Source: Flavobacteriales bacterium UBA2040
GTDB taxonomy: Bacteria > Bacteroidota > Bacteroidia > Flavobacteriales_D > Crocinitomicaceae
NCBI GenBank assembly: GCA_002332715.1
Contig: DDBE01000227.1
Coordinates: forward strand, 13,043-29,152
Length of the DNA: 16,110 bases
Reading direction: 5' to 3'
A model generated the notes under the pieces. It was not told the DNA's origin, did not search any database, and was given only the letters and a program-made list of their open reading frames with translations. The position numbers and the translations under genes are program-made. Shown one piece after another: positions 1-8,043 of the stretch (positions are counted from its first letter, which is position 1; each line of letters begins with the position of its first letter).

Positions 1-973
1 ACTGGAAAATGGGAAAATAGGTCTAGGGGAATGCAGTGTTATTACCGGATTGAGTCCCGATTTTGAAAGTATTGAACAGTATGAGAACGCACTTGCGAAA
101 CTACAAGAACAGGCATCATCTATCAATTTCACAGAATTCGAAGGTCTCAAAGAATATGATTTACTATCCGAAATAAAGGAAAAAATAACTATTTATTCTG
201 ATTTTGAAAAATACCCTTCACTCCTATTTGGATTTGAATCGGCTGTCTTAAATTGGTCTTCCGGCAAATCTGAAATGTATTTCGATACGCTTTTTTATCA
301 GGGCAAACAGAAAATTTCAATCAATGGTTTGGTCTGGATGGGTTCGCCTGATTTCATTAAGAATCAGATGGCCGAAAAAATTGAACTTGGCTTTAATTGT
401 ATCAAAATGAAAGTGGGCGCAATAGATTTTGAAAGTGAATTAAAATTGCTTTCAACGCTACGCAACGCGCATTCAAAGGATAAAATGATTCTACGAGTGG
501 ATGCAAATGGAGCTTTCACAAAGGAAAATGTTCGTGAAAGACTTACGAAACTGGCGAAATTGAATTTACATTCCATCGAACAGCCTATCTCTCCAAATCA
601 GCATGAATTAATGGCTGAACTTTGCAATGAAAAAATTCTACCCATTGCTTTGGATGAAGAGTTAATCGGCATTCATTCAAAAGAAGATAAAATCAAACTG
701 CTCGACAATATCAAACCACAATACATTATTCTAAAACCATCTTTACACGGTGGAATTCTTGGGTCTAAAGAATGGATTGAATTAGCCAAGGAACGAAACA
801 TCAACTGGTGGATGACTTCAGCTTTGGAGTCTAATGTGGGCTTGGCGTGTATTGCGCAATTTACATCGACGTTCCCTATTGACAGACATCATGGTTTGGG
901 GACAGGAAGTTTGTACATGAACAATACGGAATCAAGATTAAGAGTTGAGAATGGAGAAGTCTTTTTTATTTAG
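1..973 (+). CDS. menC: o-succinylbenzoate synthase, 5'-truncated by window edge
   Basis: This cytoplasmic enolase-superfamily enzyme dehydrates SHCHC to o-succinylbenzoate in menaquinone biosynthesis. The reading frame is open from base 2 and already encodes protein there (LENGKIGLGECSVITGLSPD, the usual N-terminal-domain motif), so the gene begins left of the window. The TTG at 50 is internal and is not a start. Counting from that TTG, superfamily residues are visible in order: the KxK pair in IKMKVGA (K119/K121), metal ligands D151 (VDANGAF), E177 (SIEQPI) and D202 (ALDEEL), and the second catalytic lysine K229 (ILKPSLHGG). The C-terminal GLGTGSLY stretch is also typical of the family. It ends at TAG 971-973 and faces the convergent peptidase gene. 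No other men gene is visible. Another enolase-superfamily member, such as a dipeptide epimerase, is possible but fits less well. Confidence 0.9.
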   Translation, partial: LENGKIGLGECSVITGLSPDFESIEQYENALAKLQEQASSINFTEFEGLKEYDLLSEIKEKITIYSDFEKYPSLLFGFESAVLNWSSGKSEMYFDTLFYQGKQKISINGLVWMGSPDFIKNQMAEKIELGFNCIKMKVGAIDFESELKLLSTLRNAHSKDKMILRVDANGAFTKENVRERLTKLAKLNLHSIEQPISPNQHELMAELCNEKILPIALDEELIGIHSKEDKIKLLDNIKPQYIILKPSLHGGILGSKEWIELAKERNINWWMTSALESNVGLACIAQFTSTFPIDRHHGLGTGSLYMNNTESRLRVENGEVFFI

Positions 974-992
974 AATTGTTTTCTTTAAGCTC

Positions 993-1025
993 GGGGAGAC
1001 ACCTCCCTCGGTCCCCCCTGCCAGG
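993..1025. other. GC-rich hairpin-forming patch in the menC/peptidase spacer
   Basis: This short patch is far richer in G and C than its surroundings. It contains GGGAG (994-998) and CTCCC (1003-1007) separated by ACAC, giving a 5-bp GC stem. The odd-length palindrome CCTGCCAGG follows at 1017-1025. No T-run follows on either strand, so it is not a standard intrinsic terminator. It lies between two convergent genes and could fold in either transcript. It resembles dispersed C/G-rich intergenic elements seen in some Bacteroidota genomes, but only one copy is present here. Confidence 0.35.
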
Positions 1026-1067
1026 AGAAGAAAAAGTAAAGCTTTTGAAGACCAAGCGTTAGCGCCG

Positions 1068-1091
1068 GGAAAGTGACTATGATTACTTCCC
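1068..1091 (-). terminator. weak hairpin at the end of the M14 peptidase gene
   Basis: GGGAA-A-GT at 1068-1075 can pair with ACTTCCC at 1085-1091 with one bulged A, giving a 7-bp stem and a loop of about 9 bases. The arm reaches the stop codon of the minus-strand peptidase gene. On that strand no U-run follows directly; the nearest T-rich stretch is the complement of 1027-1036. It may help end transcription of either convergent gene, but this is tentative. Confidence 0.2.
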
Positions 1092-3463
1092 TACTTCATC
1101 AACACCAACTTCTTAGGCGGGGCCGTTTGTCCATTAGCCGATTGAAGAACCAAAGTGTAAATCCCGTTCGCCAATTCATCAGTTTTCACAATGTATTCGC
1201 TTGCAATGTTTGAAATCAATTCAGACGAAACAACTTTTCCCTTGGCATCCATTAATTGGTATGAACTTCCCAATAAATTTTCACTTGAACTAATCACAAA
1301 ATCACCTTGTGACGGATTCGGATACAAAGTGAAATACAATTGATTTTCATCTAAACCAGCACCAGAAGTTCCTTTGTGAACGGTGAAATCATCGAAGTAG
1401 AATCCGTCTTGACGAACACCTCCATCAGCTTCCAGAATGAAGCGAACTTTAATCGTCTCCCCTAAATAATCCGAAAGAGAAATCTCTTCACGCACCCAGT
1501 TTTTCGTTCCTTCCCAAATTGGTTTTCCATTGGGTTGAACAGAACCATTTGCACTTGTTCCGGCAACTGTATAAAGACCGCATTGTCCAATCCAAGAGTT
1601 TCCATTATCGATTGAAACTTGAAATTGACAATAATCATAATCCGCTTCTATCTCCCATTTCGCAAAGAAGGAAACATCGGCATAATTGGCGTTTGTCAGG
1701 TCAATTGGCGTCGCATACTCAAAAATTCGAGAAGAATTATTCGCATAGTTTGCAGGATTACTCCCACTTTCAGAATCGCTGTACGCTTTGCTTGCCGAAT
1801 AGGTTGTGTGTGTTTCAGTCGTCCATGGTCCATTCCATTGTCCTGCAGTGCTCGCATCGTCGAAAATAAAAACCGGATACGTTCCAAATAATTTTACTAG
1901 CGTATCTCTATGCGTCCATGTTGGATAAACCGTTTCAAGCACATATATAATTGTATCGTTTATCGCAATTCCAGGCGACAGAGTATAAGCAAACGTTCCA
2001 GTTTGTGGTGTTATTTGAGCCAAATCATAATTTAAAGGACCGCCAATTGTTACGATATTTTGCAAAGGTTGAATTTGAACAATCACATTCCCAGTATCCA
2101 TTCCAATTCTCTCTGATAAATGGTTGAAATTTCCAGTGGCAGTCGCCAATCTTTCAGGATCCTGATCTTCAACAATTAAATAGGTATGTGCAATATGCGC
2201 CAGCATTAAATTTGGGAACACCATGTTTTTCGAGTTTGGTATTATTTGACTTGATGCAGGCCAAAATCCGCCAGTTCCTCCAATTTCAGGTGTCATCGCA
2301 AAAATTCGAGGTTTGTTCGATAAATCATCGTTGTACATATAATCATCCGAATCTCCGGAAGCTGGATATAAACCAGACGACTTCATATTATTGTAACCAT
2401 TGTATTGCACCATGTATCCAGTAAATCGATCGAAATAATTATGGTGAATCGCAAATTCGTTGCTAGTTGTACCAATTGGGAACAAGACTAAATCTCCATA
2501 AGTATGCGCATTGAAAGCTAATTTGAAATCATGATTTTCACAAAACCAACGCATGGCTTGTGTTTCAGCTTCAGAAAATGCACCAGTTCCAGGATAAGTA
2601 TCATTGTTAGGATCAAAACTGATTCCCGTCGTTCCCCAACCGTAAGAATAATTCCTGTTCAAATCCACCCCTTTGTTTGAAGTCCCTACATTTCGTCTGT
2701 TTTTTCTATGCATGCCACCACCATTCGGATCCGTTAGCTCATTGTAGATATATCCATCTGGGTTTAAACAGGGTACAAAATACATTTCCGTGTTGTTCAA
2801 TAGATGTTGAATTTCTTCTGAACCAGCATAATTTTCCAACAAATACCACATGTAAAAAATGGTTGCTGACATTGAATTCGGTTCACGCGCATGATGAACA
2901 GCTGAGTACATCACTTCTTTCTCGTTGTTTTCATCAATGTTGGGGTTATCTGACATTCGAACCCAATAAATTACAGAATCGTTGATTGTATGGAATGTGT
3001 CAATGGCAGATCTTTGGTTAATCAAATTTGGATAAAGGGCGTGCATAGCGTCCAAATTATCAAGCATTTCTTGATAGGTTAAAAAGCCAGCGTAGCTTCC
3101 TAAATTGAAATTGGTCGGAACTATAGGGTCGAATCCTCCGCCTCCAGCTGAATTTGGCGGACATGTTTCATTTTTAACTGAAATGGCATCGAACTTGTTT
3201 TGCTCTGCATAATGCTTTTTTACGTCAGCAATTAAAATCTCAATAGTAAAACCTTCCGTTCTCATTGTCGCAATTTCCTCCTTCGAAAAATCTGAAATAA
3301 AAAAATAGCCTGGTTTATGCGTGCCATGATCAACCGCTAAACCTAGTTCAGATAAGCGTTTCAATCCTTCTTGATCGGTGTTGATTTTAACACGAGAATA
3401 ATCTTGTGCATTTAAAACGGATATAAAAAGTATTGAAACTATCGTGAAAATTACGTTTTTCAT
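1091..3463 (-). CDS. secreted M14 zinc carboxypeptidase with T9SS sorting domain
   Basis: This 790-residue exported metallopeptidase is predicted to remove C-terminal residues from peptides outside the cell. Residues 1-20 form a signal peptide ending LNAQ. An N-terminal segment (about 21-110) precedes the M14 domain (about 125-430). Zinc ligands are H191 and E194 (HHAREP) and H320 (FNAHTYGD). R256 (RKNRR) and N269/R270 (DLNRN) match the substrate-binding arginines of carboxypeptidase A, and E393 (TPEIGG) is the catalytic glutamate, so the site is complete. Residues about 530-697 look like a MAM or jelly-roll beta-sandwich (GFYFDDFTV). Residues about 712-790 are a type A sorting domain (LYPNPSQGDF ... 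NGIYTLVLQ ... KKLVLMK), implying T9SS export with cleavage and surface attachment or release. It starts at ATG 3461-3463. Substrate preference cannot be read from the sequence. Confidence 0.93.
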   Translation of the reverse strand: MKNVIFTIVSILFISVLNAQDYSRVKINTDQEGLKRLSELGLAVDHGTHKPGYFFISDFSKEEIATMRTEGFTIEILIADVKKHYAEQNKFDAISVKNETCPPNSAGGGGFDPIVPTNFNLGSYAGFLTYQEMLDNLDAMHALYPNLINQRSAIDTFHTINDSVIYWVRMSDNPNIDENNEKEVMYSAVHHAREPNSMSATIFYMWYLLENYAGSEEIQHLLNNTEMYFVPCLNPDGYIYNELTDPNGGGMHRKNRRNVGTSNKGVDLNRNYSYGWGTTGISFDPNNDTYPGTGAFSEAETQAMRWFCENHDFKLAFNAHTYGDLVLFPIGTTSNEFAIHHNYFDRFTGYMVQYNGYNNMKSSGLYPASGDSDDYMYNDDLSNKPRIFAMTPEIGGTGGFWPASSQIIPNSKNMVFPNLMLAHIAHTYLIVEDQDPERLATATGNFNHLSERIGMDTGNVIVQIQPLQNIVTIGGPLNYDLAQITPQTGTFAYTLSPGIAINDTIIYVLETVYPTWTHRDTLVKLFGTYPVFIFDDASTAGQWNGPWTTETHTTYSASKAYSDSESGSNPANYANNSSRIFEYATPIDLTNANYADVSFFAKWEIEADYDYCQFQVSIDNGNSWIGQCGLYTVAGTSANGSVQPNGKPIWEGTKNWVREEISLSDYLGETIKVRFILEADGGVRQDGFYFDDFTVHKGTSGAGLDENQLYFTLYPNPSQGDFVISSSENLLGSSYQLMDAKGKVVSSELISNIASEYIVKTDELANGIYTLVLQSANGQTAPPKKLVLMK

Positions 3464-3488
3464 TTGTCTTGTTATGATTTATGTCTCA

Positions 3489-3496
3489 CAAAGTAA
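3489..3496 (-). promoter_or_regulatory. possible -7 element for the M14 peptidase gene
   Basis: On the minus strand this reads TTACTTTG, matching five of the six fixed positions of the Bacteroidota -7 consensus TAnnTTTG. It lies 25 bases upstream of the ATG. No clear TTG -33 element is placed correctly, so support is weak. Confidence 0.3.
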
Positions 3497-3586
3497 CGGA
3501 ATTTTCACGGATATTAAAACTCCTGTTTCACCCCTTTCTTGGAATCGAATTTCACAATTTTTTCTGCCATAAGAATTGTTAAGAAA

Positions 3587-3607
3587 AAAAGCAAATGCTT
3601 TGCTTTT
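3587..3607. repeat. perfect 9-bp inverted repeat next to the sppA promoter
   Basis: AAAAGCAAA (3587-3595) and TTTGCTTTT (3599-3607) are exact reverse complements around a TGC spacer. The element ends 3 bases before the sppA -7 motif and fills the place where a -33 element would sit. It could be an operator. On the minus strand it is followed by seven Ts and so also looks like a weak terminator, although no minus-strand gene ends there. Confidence 0.45.
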
Positions 3608-3610
3608 GAT

Positions 3611-3618
3611 TAAATTTG
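3611..3618 (+). promoter_or_regulatory. -7 promoter element for sppA
   Basis: TAAATTTG is an exact match to the Bacteroidota -7 consensus TAnnTTTG, placed 18 bases before the ATG at 3637. No TTG at the usual -33 distance is visible. A start of transcription a few bases downstream would give a very short leader and would exclude the in-frame TTG at 3616. Confidence 0.6.
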
Positions 3619-3636
3619 TACATCAAAACAAAAATC

Positions 3637-5436
3637 ATGAAAAGTAAAGTTGGATTCGGAAATATCTTTTGGCCTAGTCTTTTAGCTGCCTTAATCGTAT
3701 CAATAATTGGTTTTATCATTTGGTTAATTGCTGTATTTGGAATAATTGGAAGCTTCTCTTCCATTGGTGAATCTACTGGTGTTTCAGCACCGATGAACGC
3801 TGTGCTTCACATGAAATTAGACAAACCAATCGCTGAAAGAACAAGTACTCAATTCAATCCAGTCTCCTTGAGTTTTGACAATCAGATCGGATTGGCAGAC
3901 ATTCTAGAGGCATTGAAAATGGCGGAAAAGGATGAAAACATCAAAGGGCTTTATCTTGAATTGGAAGGTTTGCAGTGCAACTTCGCGACGGCAAAAGAAA
4001 TCAGAAAAGCGATTGATCGTTTTGAAAAATCTGGAAAATGGACCTTGGCGTACAACTCAGGCGAAGTCACTACTTTAAAAGAGTATTACATTTCTTCTGC
4101 AGCGAGCAAGGTCTATGGTTTCCCAGCAAGTAATTTCGAAATGCTCGGTTTGGCTGGTGAAGTAACATTTTTCAAAGGTACGCTTGATAAGTTAGATTTA
4201 GAGCTTCAAGTGATACGTGGAAAAGACAATGATTTCAAAAGTGCCATGGAGCCGTTTTTCCTGGACAAAATAAGCGATTCTAGCCGTTTGCAATTGATCT
4301 CGTATATCCAAACAATATGGGATGATTTAATTGGAGATATTTCTGAAGCTAGAAACGTTTCGACGGATAAAATCAACAACATCGCTGATGAAATGTTAGC
4401 TGTAAATACGGAAGATGCCGTGAAACACAAATTGATGAATGGCGTGAAATACCGAGATGAAATGATGAAAATGATTACCTCTAAATTAGGTAAAAAAGCA
4501 AATGAAAAAATTGCGATGATCAATTTTGAGAAATATGCTGCGAAAAACGTGAAGCGTGATTTAATCGCCAAAGGTTCTAAAGGAAACATTGCCGTGATTT
4601 TGGCGGAAGGTGGCATTTCTGTAGATGGCGATGGAATGACCTCAACAGATATTTGCAAACAAGTGAAAGCAGCGCGTGAGAATGACAATGTGAAAATCGT
4701 TGTTTTGCGCATCAACAGTGGTGGTGGAAGTGCAATTGCCAGCGAGCAAATGTGGCGTGAAATTGATTTGACCAACAAGAAAAAGAAAGTCATCGTATCG
4801 ATGGGAGACGTGGCTGCATCTGGCGGATACTACATGGCCGCACCAGCCTACAAGATTTTTGCAGAACCGACTACTATCACCGGCTCCATTGGTGTATTCG
4901 GCGCAATTCCGTATACCGCCGATATGTTCAAAAATAAATTGGGCATGAGCTTCGATTATATTTCAACCAACAAGCACGAAGCTTTGAGCACCAATAGAAG
5001 ACTGACTCCTGAAGAGGTTGCTATGGTTCAAGGGCAAATTGACGACATTTACGAAACCTTTTTAGGCCGTGTTGCATCAGGACGAAATATGACAAAAAAA
5101 CAAGTGAATGTAATTGCTCGCGGACGTGTTTGGGCAGGAGCGGATGCCAAGAAAATTGGACTAGTCGACGAGCTGGGAGGATTGGAAGAAGCGATTGATT
5201 ATGCTGCGAAAACAGCAGGAATTTCCAAAGGTGAAATAAACGTAATCTATTACCCTTTGCGCAGAGAGGACAAATGGGAAGCCATTGCCGAAATGATTGA
5301 AGAAAGTGAAAATAAAGCTATGGTTAAAACAGAAAAAATGCCAGCTTTGTTTGTCAATGCTTTGGATCAATGGAAAAAAGTGGAAGCTATGTCCGGAATT
5401 CAAATGCGTTTGCCTTACGAATTGACAATAAAATAA
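3637..5436 (+). CDS. sppA: signal peptide peptidase SppA, 67K type
   Basis: This is a membrane-anchored serine protease that degrades cleaved signal peptides in or at the cytoplasmic membrane. I place the start at ATG 3637 (599 residues) rather than the in-frame TTG at 3616, because that TTG is part of the -7 promoter motif. A hydrophobic anchor spans about residues 12-40. Two tandem S49 domains follow, as in the long E. coli-type enzyme: the N-terminal copy (about 55-300) carries the catalytic lysine K201 in NDFKSAMEPF, and the C-terminal copy (about 315-540) carries the nucleophile S395 in DVAASGGYYMA, followed by TTITGSIGVFG. Both members of the Ser/Lys dyad are present and the length is normal for the family. 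It is divergent from the M14 peptidase gene. A pseudogene begins 7 bases after its stop and may be in the same transcript. Confidence 0.94.
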   Translation: MKSKVGFGNIFWPSLLAALIVSIIGFIIWLIAVFGIIGSFSSIGESTGVSAPMNAVLHMKLDKPIAERTSTQFNPVSLSFDNQIGLADILEALKMAEKDENIKGLYLELEGLQCNFATAKEIRKAIDRFEKSGKWTLAYNSGEVTTLKEYYISSAASKVYGFPASNFEMLGLAGEVTFFKGTLDKLDLELQVIRGKDNDFKSAMEPFFLDKISDSSRLQLISYIQTIWDDLIGDISEARNVSTDKINNIADEMLAVNTEDAVKHKLMNGVKYRDEMMKMITSKLGKKANEKIAMINFEKYAAKNVKRDLIAKGSKGNIAVILAEGGISVDGDGMTSTDICKQVKAARENDNVKIVVLRINSGGGSAIASEQMWREIDLTNKKKKVIVSMGDVAASGGYYMAAPAYKIFAEPTTITGSIGVFGAIPYTADMFKNKLGMSFDYISTNKHEALSTNRRLTPEEVAMVQGQIDDIYETFLGRVASGRNMTKKQVNVIARGRVWAGADAKKIGLVDELGGLEEAIDYAAKTAGISKGEINVIYYPLRREDKWEAIAEMIEESENKAMVKTEKMPALFVNALDQWKKVEAMSGIQMRLPYELTIK

Positions 5437-5443
5437 TCTGCTA

Positions 5444-6196
5444 ATGAAGAATTTTTTCGTCCTTGGAAGTATAATCTTGGCTTTAATTTAATTTAAGAAC
5501 GATGGTGTGTTGCCACTCAGCGACATGGAAGAATACGTGTACGGCAAAAGTGAAATGAACCACGATTTTCTAATTGCGTGCGCCGCTGGTTCCAACACAA
5601 CTTTTATTGGAAATTCATCCCTGCCGACTTCTATTTTCTATTACGTTGAACCAGGTGCCGAAAACATTCATTTGTTCTCTACATCCAAAGACGTTTCTGA
5701 CCCTGAAAACTAGCGAAAATATAGCATCTGAAATCTTCCATCAGAATCACTTTTTCAAGGACAAATGGGCCGATTTCTTTCTCCACCCATTCTGGACGAA
5801 AAATGGATTATCGTTACCTATGAAGTAGATAAAAAACTGCACATTTCAGATCCCATTTTCTTAGACCCGCTAAAACGACCAACTAAAGACATCAACAACA
5901 AGATTCAAATTACAGAAACAGGCACGACACCCAATTTTGATTGGACAACAGATGAAACCGAAGGAAACGTGATTTACTTTTCTTTGGTGACGGATTCTAC
6001 CAATCAGTTATTCAGCGGAACGTATACCACGGATAAGATGTGGACGTTTTATGAATTGAGTAATGTGACCTTGAATTTTACACCGACCTTCAAACCTACT
6101 TTGAATCCGAATGGCAATTATCGCTGTGTGCACATGGGAGTTGATGCAAATAATTGGGTCCGGAGTTTTGGATAGAAAACATTCGTGACGAATTAA
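5444..6196 (+). pseudogene. pseudogene of a small exported Bacteroidota protein
   Basis: One reading frame can be followed for 251 codons from ATG 5444 to TAA 6194-6196. Four stop codons interrupt it: TAA 5489, TAG 5711, TGA 5729 and TAG 6173. Protein-like sequence continues across each one, with no frameshift. The first 15 codons encode a signal-peptide-like start (MKNFFVLGSIILALI). Next come FLIACAAGS and YYVEPGAENIHLF, then GRFLSPPILDEKWIIVTYE, KLHISDPI, FDWTTDETEGNVIYF, TDSTNQLFSGTY and finally NNWV, with KTFVTN after the last stop. From memory these match an uncharacterised Bacteroidota family of extracytoplasmic proteins or lipoproteins; I know no function for it. The usual lipobox cysteine is not visible and would fall near the first lost codon. 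It follows sppA by 7 bases and abuts the end of the convergent ABC transporter gene. Confidence 0.8.
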
Positions 6197-7948
6197 TTAT
6201 ATTCTACTCTGCACAGTATACAAATCGTAATATCTTCCTTGCTTCGCGATCAACTCATCGTGTTTCCCTGTCTCAACAATCTTCCCTTGTTCGATTACTA
6301 GAATCTGATCTGCTTTTTGAATGGTACTCAAACGGTGAGCAATGACGAAAGTCGTTCTGTCCTTGATCAGGGTCTGCAAACTACGTTGGATATACGATTC
6401 GCTTTCTGTATCCAAATTGGAAGTCGCTTCGTCCAAAATAATAATTCGTGGATTCGCTAAAATAGCTCGGGCTATGCTGATTCTTTGTTTCTGACCTCCA
6501 GACAATTTCACGCCTCTTTCGCCAATTACAGTTTCTAATCCGTCTTCAAATCGGTCAGTGAATTCATTCACATACGCTCCATTCACGGCACTCGTCAATT
6601 CTTCTTCCGTCGCATTCGGACGTGGAAATAAAATATTCTCACGTATTGTTCCTTCAAACAAGAAATCATCTTGCAATACCACTCCTAACTTATTTCTAAA
6701 CGCACTCAATTTTACTTTAGACAAATCGTGACCATCTAAAGTCACCATTCCGCTATCTGGTTCTAAAAAGGTAGCTGCTAATCCAGCTATCGTTGATTTT
6801 CCTGAACCAGACGAACCGACCAAAGCCGTTACGCTTCCCGCCTTCGTTTCGAAAGAAATGCCATGTAGCACTTCTTTTTCATCTTCATAAGCGAAACGAA
6901 CATCGTTAAAAATAACTTCTCCTTCTATTTTATCCAACTCAATCGTTCTCACTTCAGGATCATCCTCTTCTTTCATTTGCATCAATTCCTGCGTTCTGTC
7001 CAAGCCTGCCATCGCTTCTGTCAATTGACTTCCGATGTTGCTCATTTGAACAATCGGTGCCACCAAAAAACCAAGCAACAAAGTAAAGGCCAAGAAATCA
7101 CCTGTTGTCATGGAACCGCCGATCATGAAATAACCTCCGATGCCCATGATTCCCGCCGAAGCTATTCCCAACAATAGCGTTGCTGAACTCGACATGGCAG
7201 CGGTTGCCGTTAAACTTTTCTTCACATTTTGGAACAAGCGCTCCACGCCTCTTTCGAAACTTAAATTCTCTGATTCTTCGGCGTTGAAAGCTTTGATGAC
7301 GCGAACTCCGCCCAAAGTTTCGGTCAAACGCCCGGTAACTTCAGCATTTATTTTACCTCTTTCACGAAATACAGGTCGAATATATCCAAAGGCTTTCAAT
7401 GCTACTATTGCAAAAACGGCCACTGGTAACAAAACGAACAAGGTCATCCATGCATTGATATTGATCAACATAATCAAGGCCACAACTGATGTTAAAGTTC
7501 CACCAACCAATTGTACTAAACCTGTTCCAACCAAATTTCGGACACCTTCCACATCTGTCATGACACGTGAAACTAGGGCTCCAGATTTGTTGTCATCAAA
7601 AAAGCGAATGGGTAAAGCCAATAATTTTCGTTGAACTTGGGTACGCAGTATAGAAATCAACCTTTGCGCTTCGACACTTAGTAATCGGGTTAATGTAAAG
7701 GAAGTAACGGCTTGAATAACGATAGCAGTCACCGTTATAATGACCAAAGTACCTAGTAAATCTCCATTTTTATTTGGAATAACATCGTCCAAAAGTGCTT
7801 TGGAGGTGTACGGCAAAACAAGTCCAGAAAAACTTCGAATAACGATTAAAAACAATCCGATTCCAACTAGTTTCTTTCGTGGCCAAATGTATTCTTTGAA
7901 CGCCCATTTGAAACTTATATCCGTTTTTCTTTCCTTCTTTTTACCCAT
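6197..7948 (-). CDS. MsbA-like ABC transporter, fused membrane and ATPase domains
   Basis: This 583-residue half-transporter should act as a homodimer in the cytoplasmic membrane, exporting a lipid or hydrophobic compound. The N-terminal half (about 25-320) is a type I exporter membrane domain with about six helices, roughly at 27-47, 64-86, 145-163, 167-186, 252-275 and 284-304. The ATPase half (about 343-580) is complete: Walker A GSSGSGKST at 378-386, Q-loop Q426, signature LSGGQ 482-486, Walker B ILDE with catalytic E507, and switch histidine H538 (IAHRLST). The length is standard for MsbA/BmrA-type exporters. A true MsbA (lipid A flippase) is possible, but the sequence cannot distinguish it from other exporters, so I give no symbol. 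It starts at ATG 7946-7948 and its stop directly abuts the end of the pseudogene. Confidence 0.93.
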   Translation of the reverse strand: MGKKKERKTDISFKWAFKEYIWPRKKLVGIGLFLIVIRSFSGLVLPYTSKALLDDVIPNKNGDLLGTLVIITVTAIVIQAVTSFTLTRLLSVEAQRLISILRTQVQRKLLALPIRFFDDNKSGALVSRVMTDVEGVRNLVGTGLVQLVGGTLTSVVALIMLININAWMTLFVLLPVAVFAIVALKAFGYIRPVFRERGKINAEVTGRLTETLGGVRVIKAFNAEESENLSFERGVERLFQNVKKSLTATAAMSSSATLLLGIASAGIMGIGGYFMIGGSMTTGDFLAFTLLLGFLVAPIVQMSNIGSQLTEAMAGLDRTQELMQMKEEDDPEVRTIELDKIEGEVIFNDVRFAYEDEKEVLHGISFETKAGSVTALVGSSGSGKSTIAGLAATFLEPDSGMVTLDGHDLSKVKLSAFRNKLGVVLQDDFLFEGTIRENILFPRPNATEEELTSAVNGAYVNEFTDRFEDGLETVIGERGVKLSGGQKQRISIARAILANPRIIILDEATSNLDTESESYIQRSLQTLIKDRTTFVIAHRLSTIQKADQILVIEQGKIVETGKHDELIAKQGRYYDLYTVQSRI

Positions 7949-8043
7949 GCGTGAGATTAGACGAAAATTGAGCCAAAAAAAATAAGGTGACGTTTTGGCA
8001 GGGAAGTATGAGTATGGTTGGTTTCCAGCAAAGGGCGCAAAGT

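Noticed and set aside
50..52. TTG as the start of menC
   Set aside because: Family-like protein sequence (GECSVITGLS) is encoded upstream in the same frame to the window edge, so the gene is truncated and this TTG is internal.
3584..3607. Intrinsic terminator on the minus strand
   Set aside because: The hairpin is followed by seven Ts on that strand, but its stem is AT-rich and no minus-strand gene ends just before it.
4206..4793. 195-residue open frame antisense to sppA
   Set aside because: It lies wholly opposite a strongly conserved gene, has hydrophobic low-complexity composition and no recognisable motif; it is a shadow frame.
5574..5828. Frameshifted gene using the third frame across the pseudogene
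   Set aside because: This frame does not continue the family-like sequence; the second frame does so on both sides of each stop, so no frameshift is needed.
5489..6175. Programmed readthrough or stop-codon reassignment
   Set aside because: TAA, TAG and TGA are all involved, and intact genes nearby end in TAA or TAG normally; no recoding signal was seen.
7140..7634. 164-residue open frame antisense to the ABC transporter
   Set aside because: It is opposite well-conserved transporter sequence and shows no domain features.
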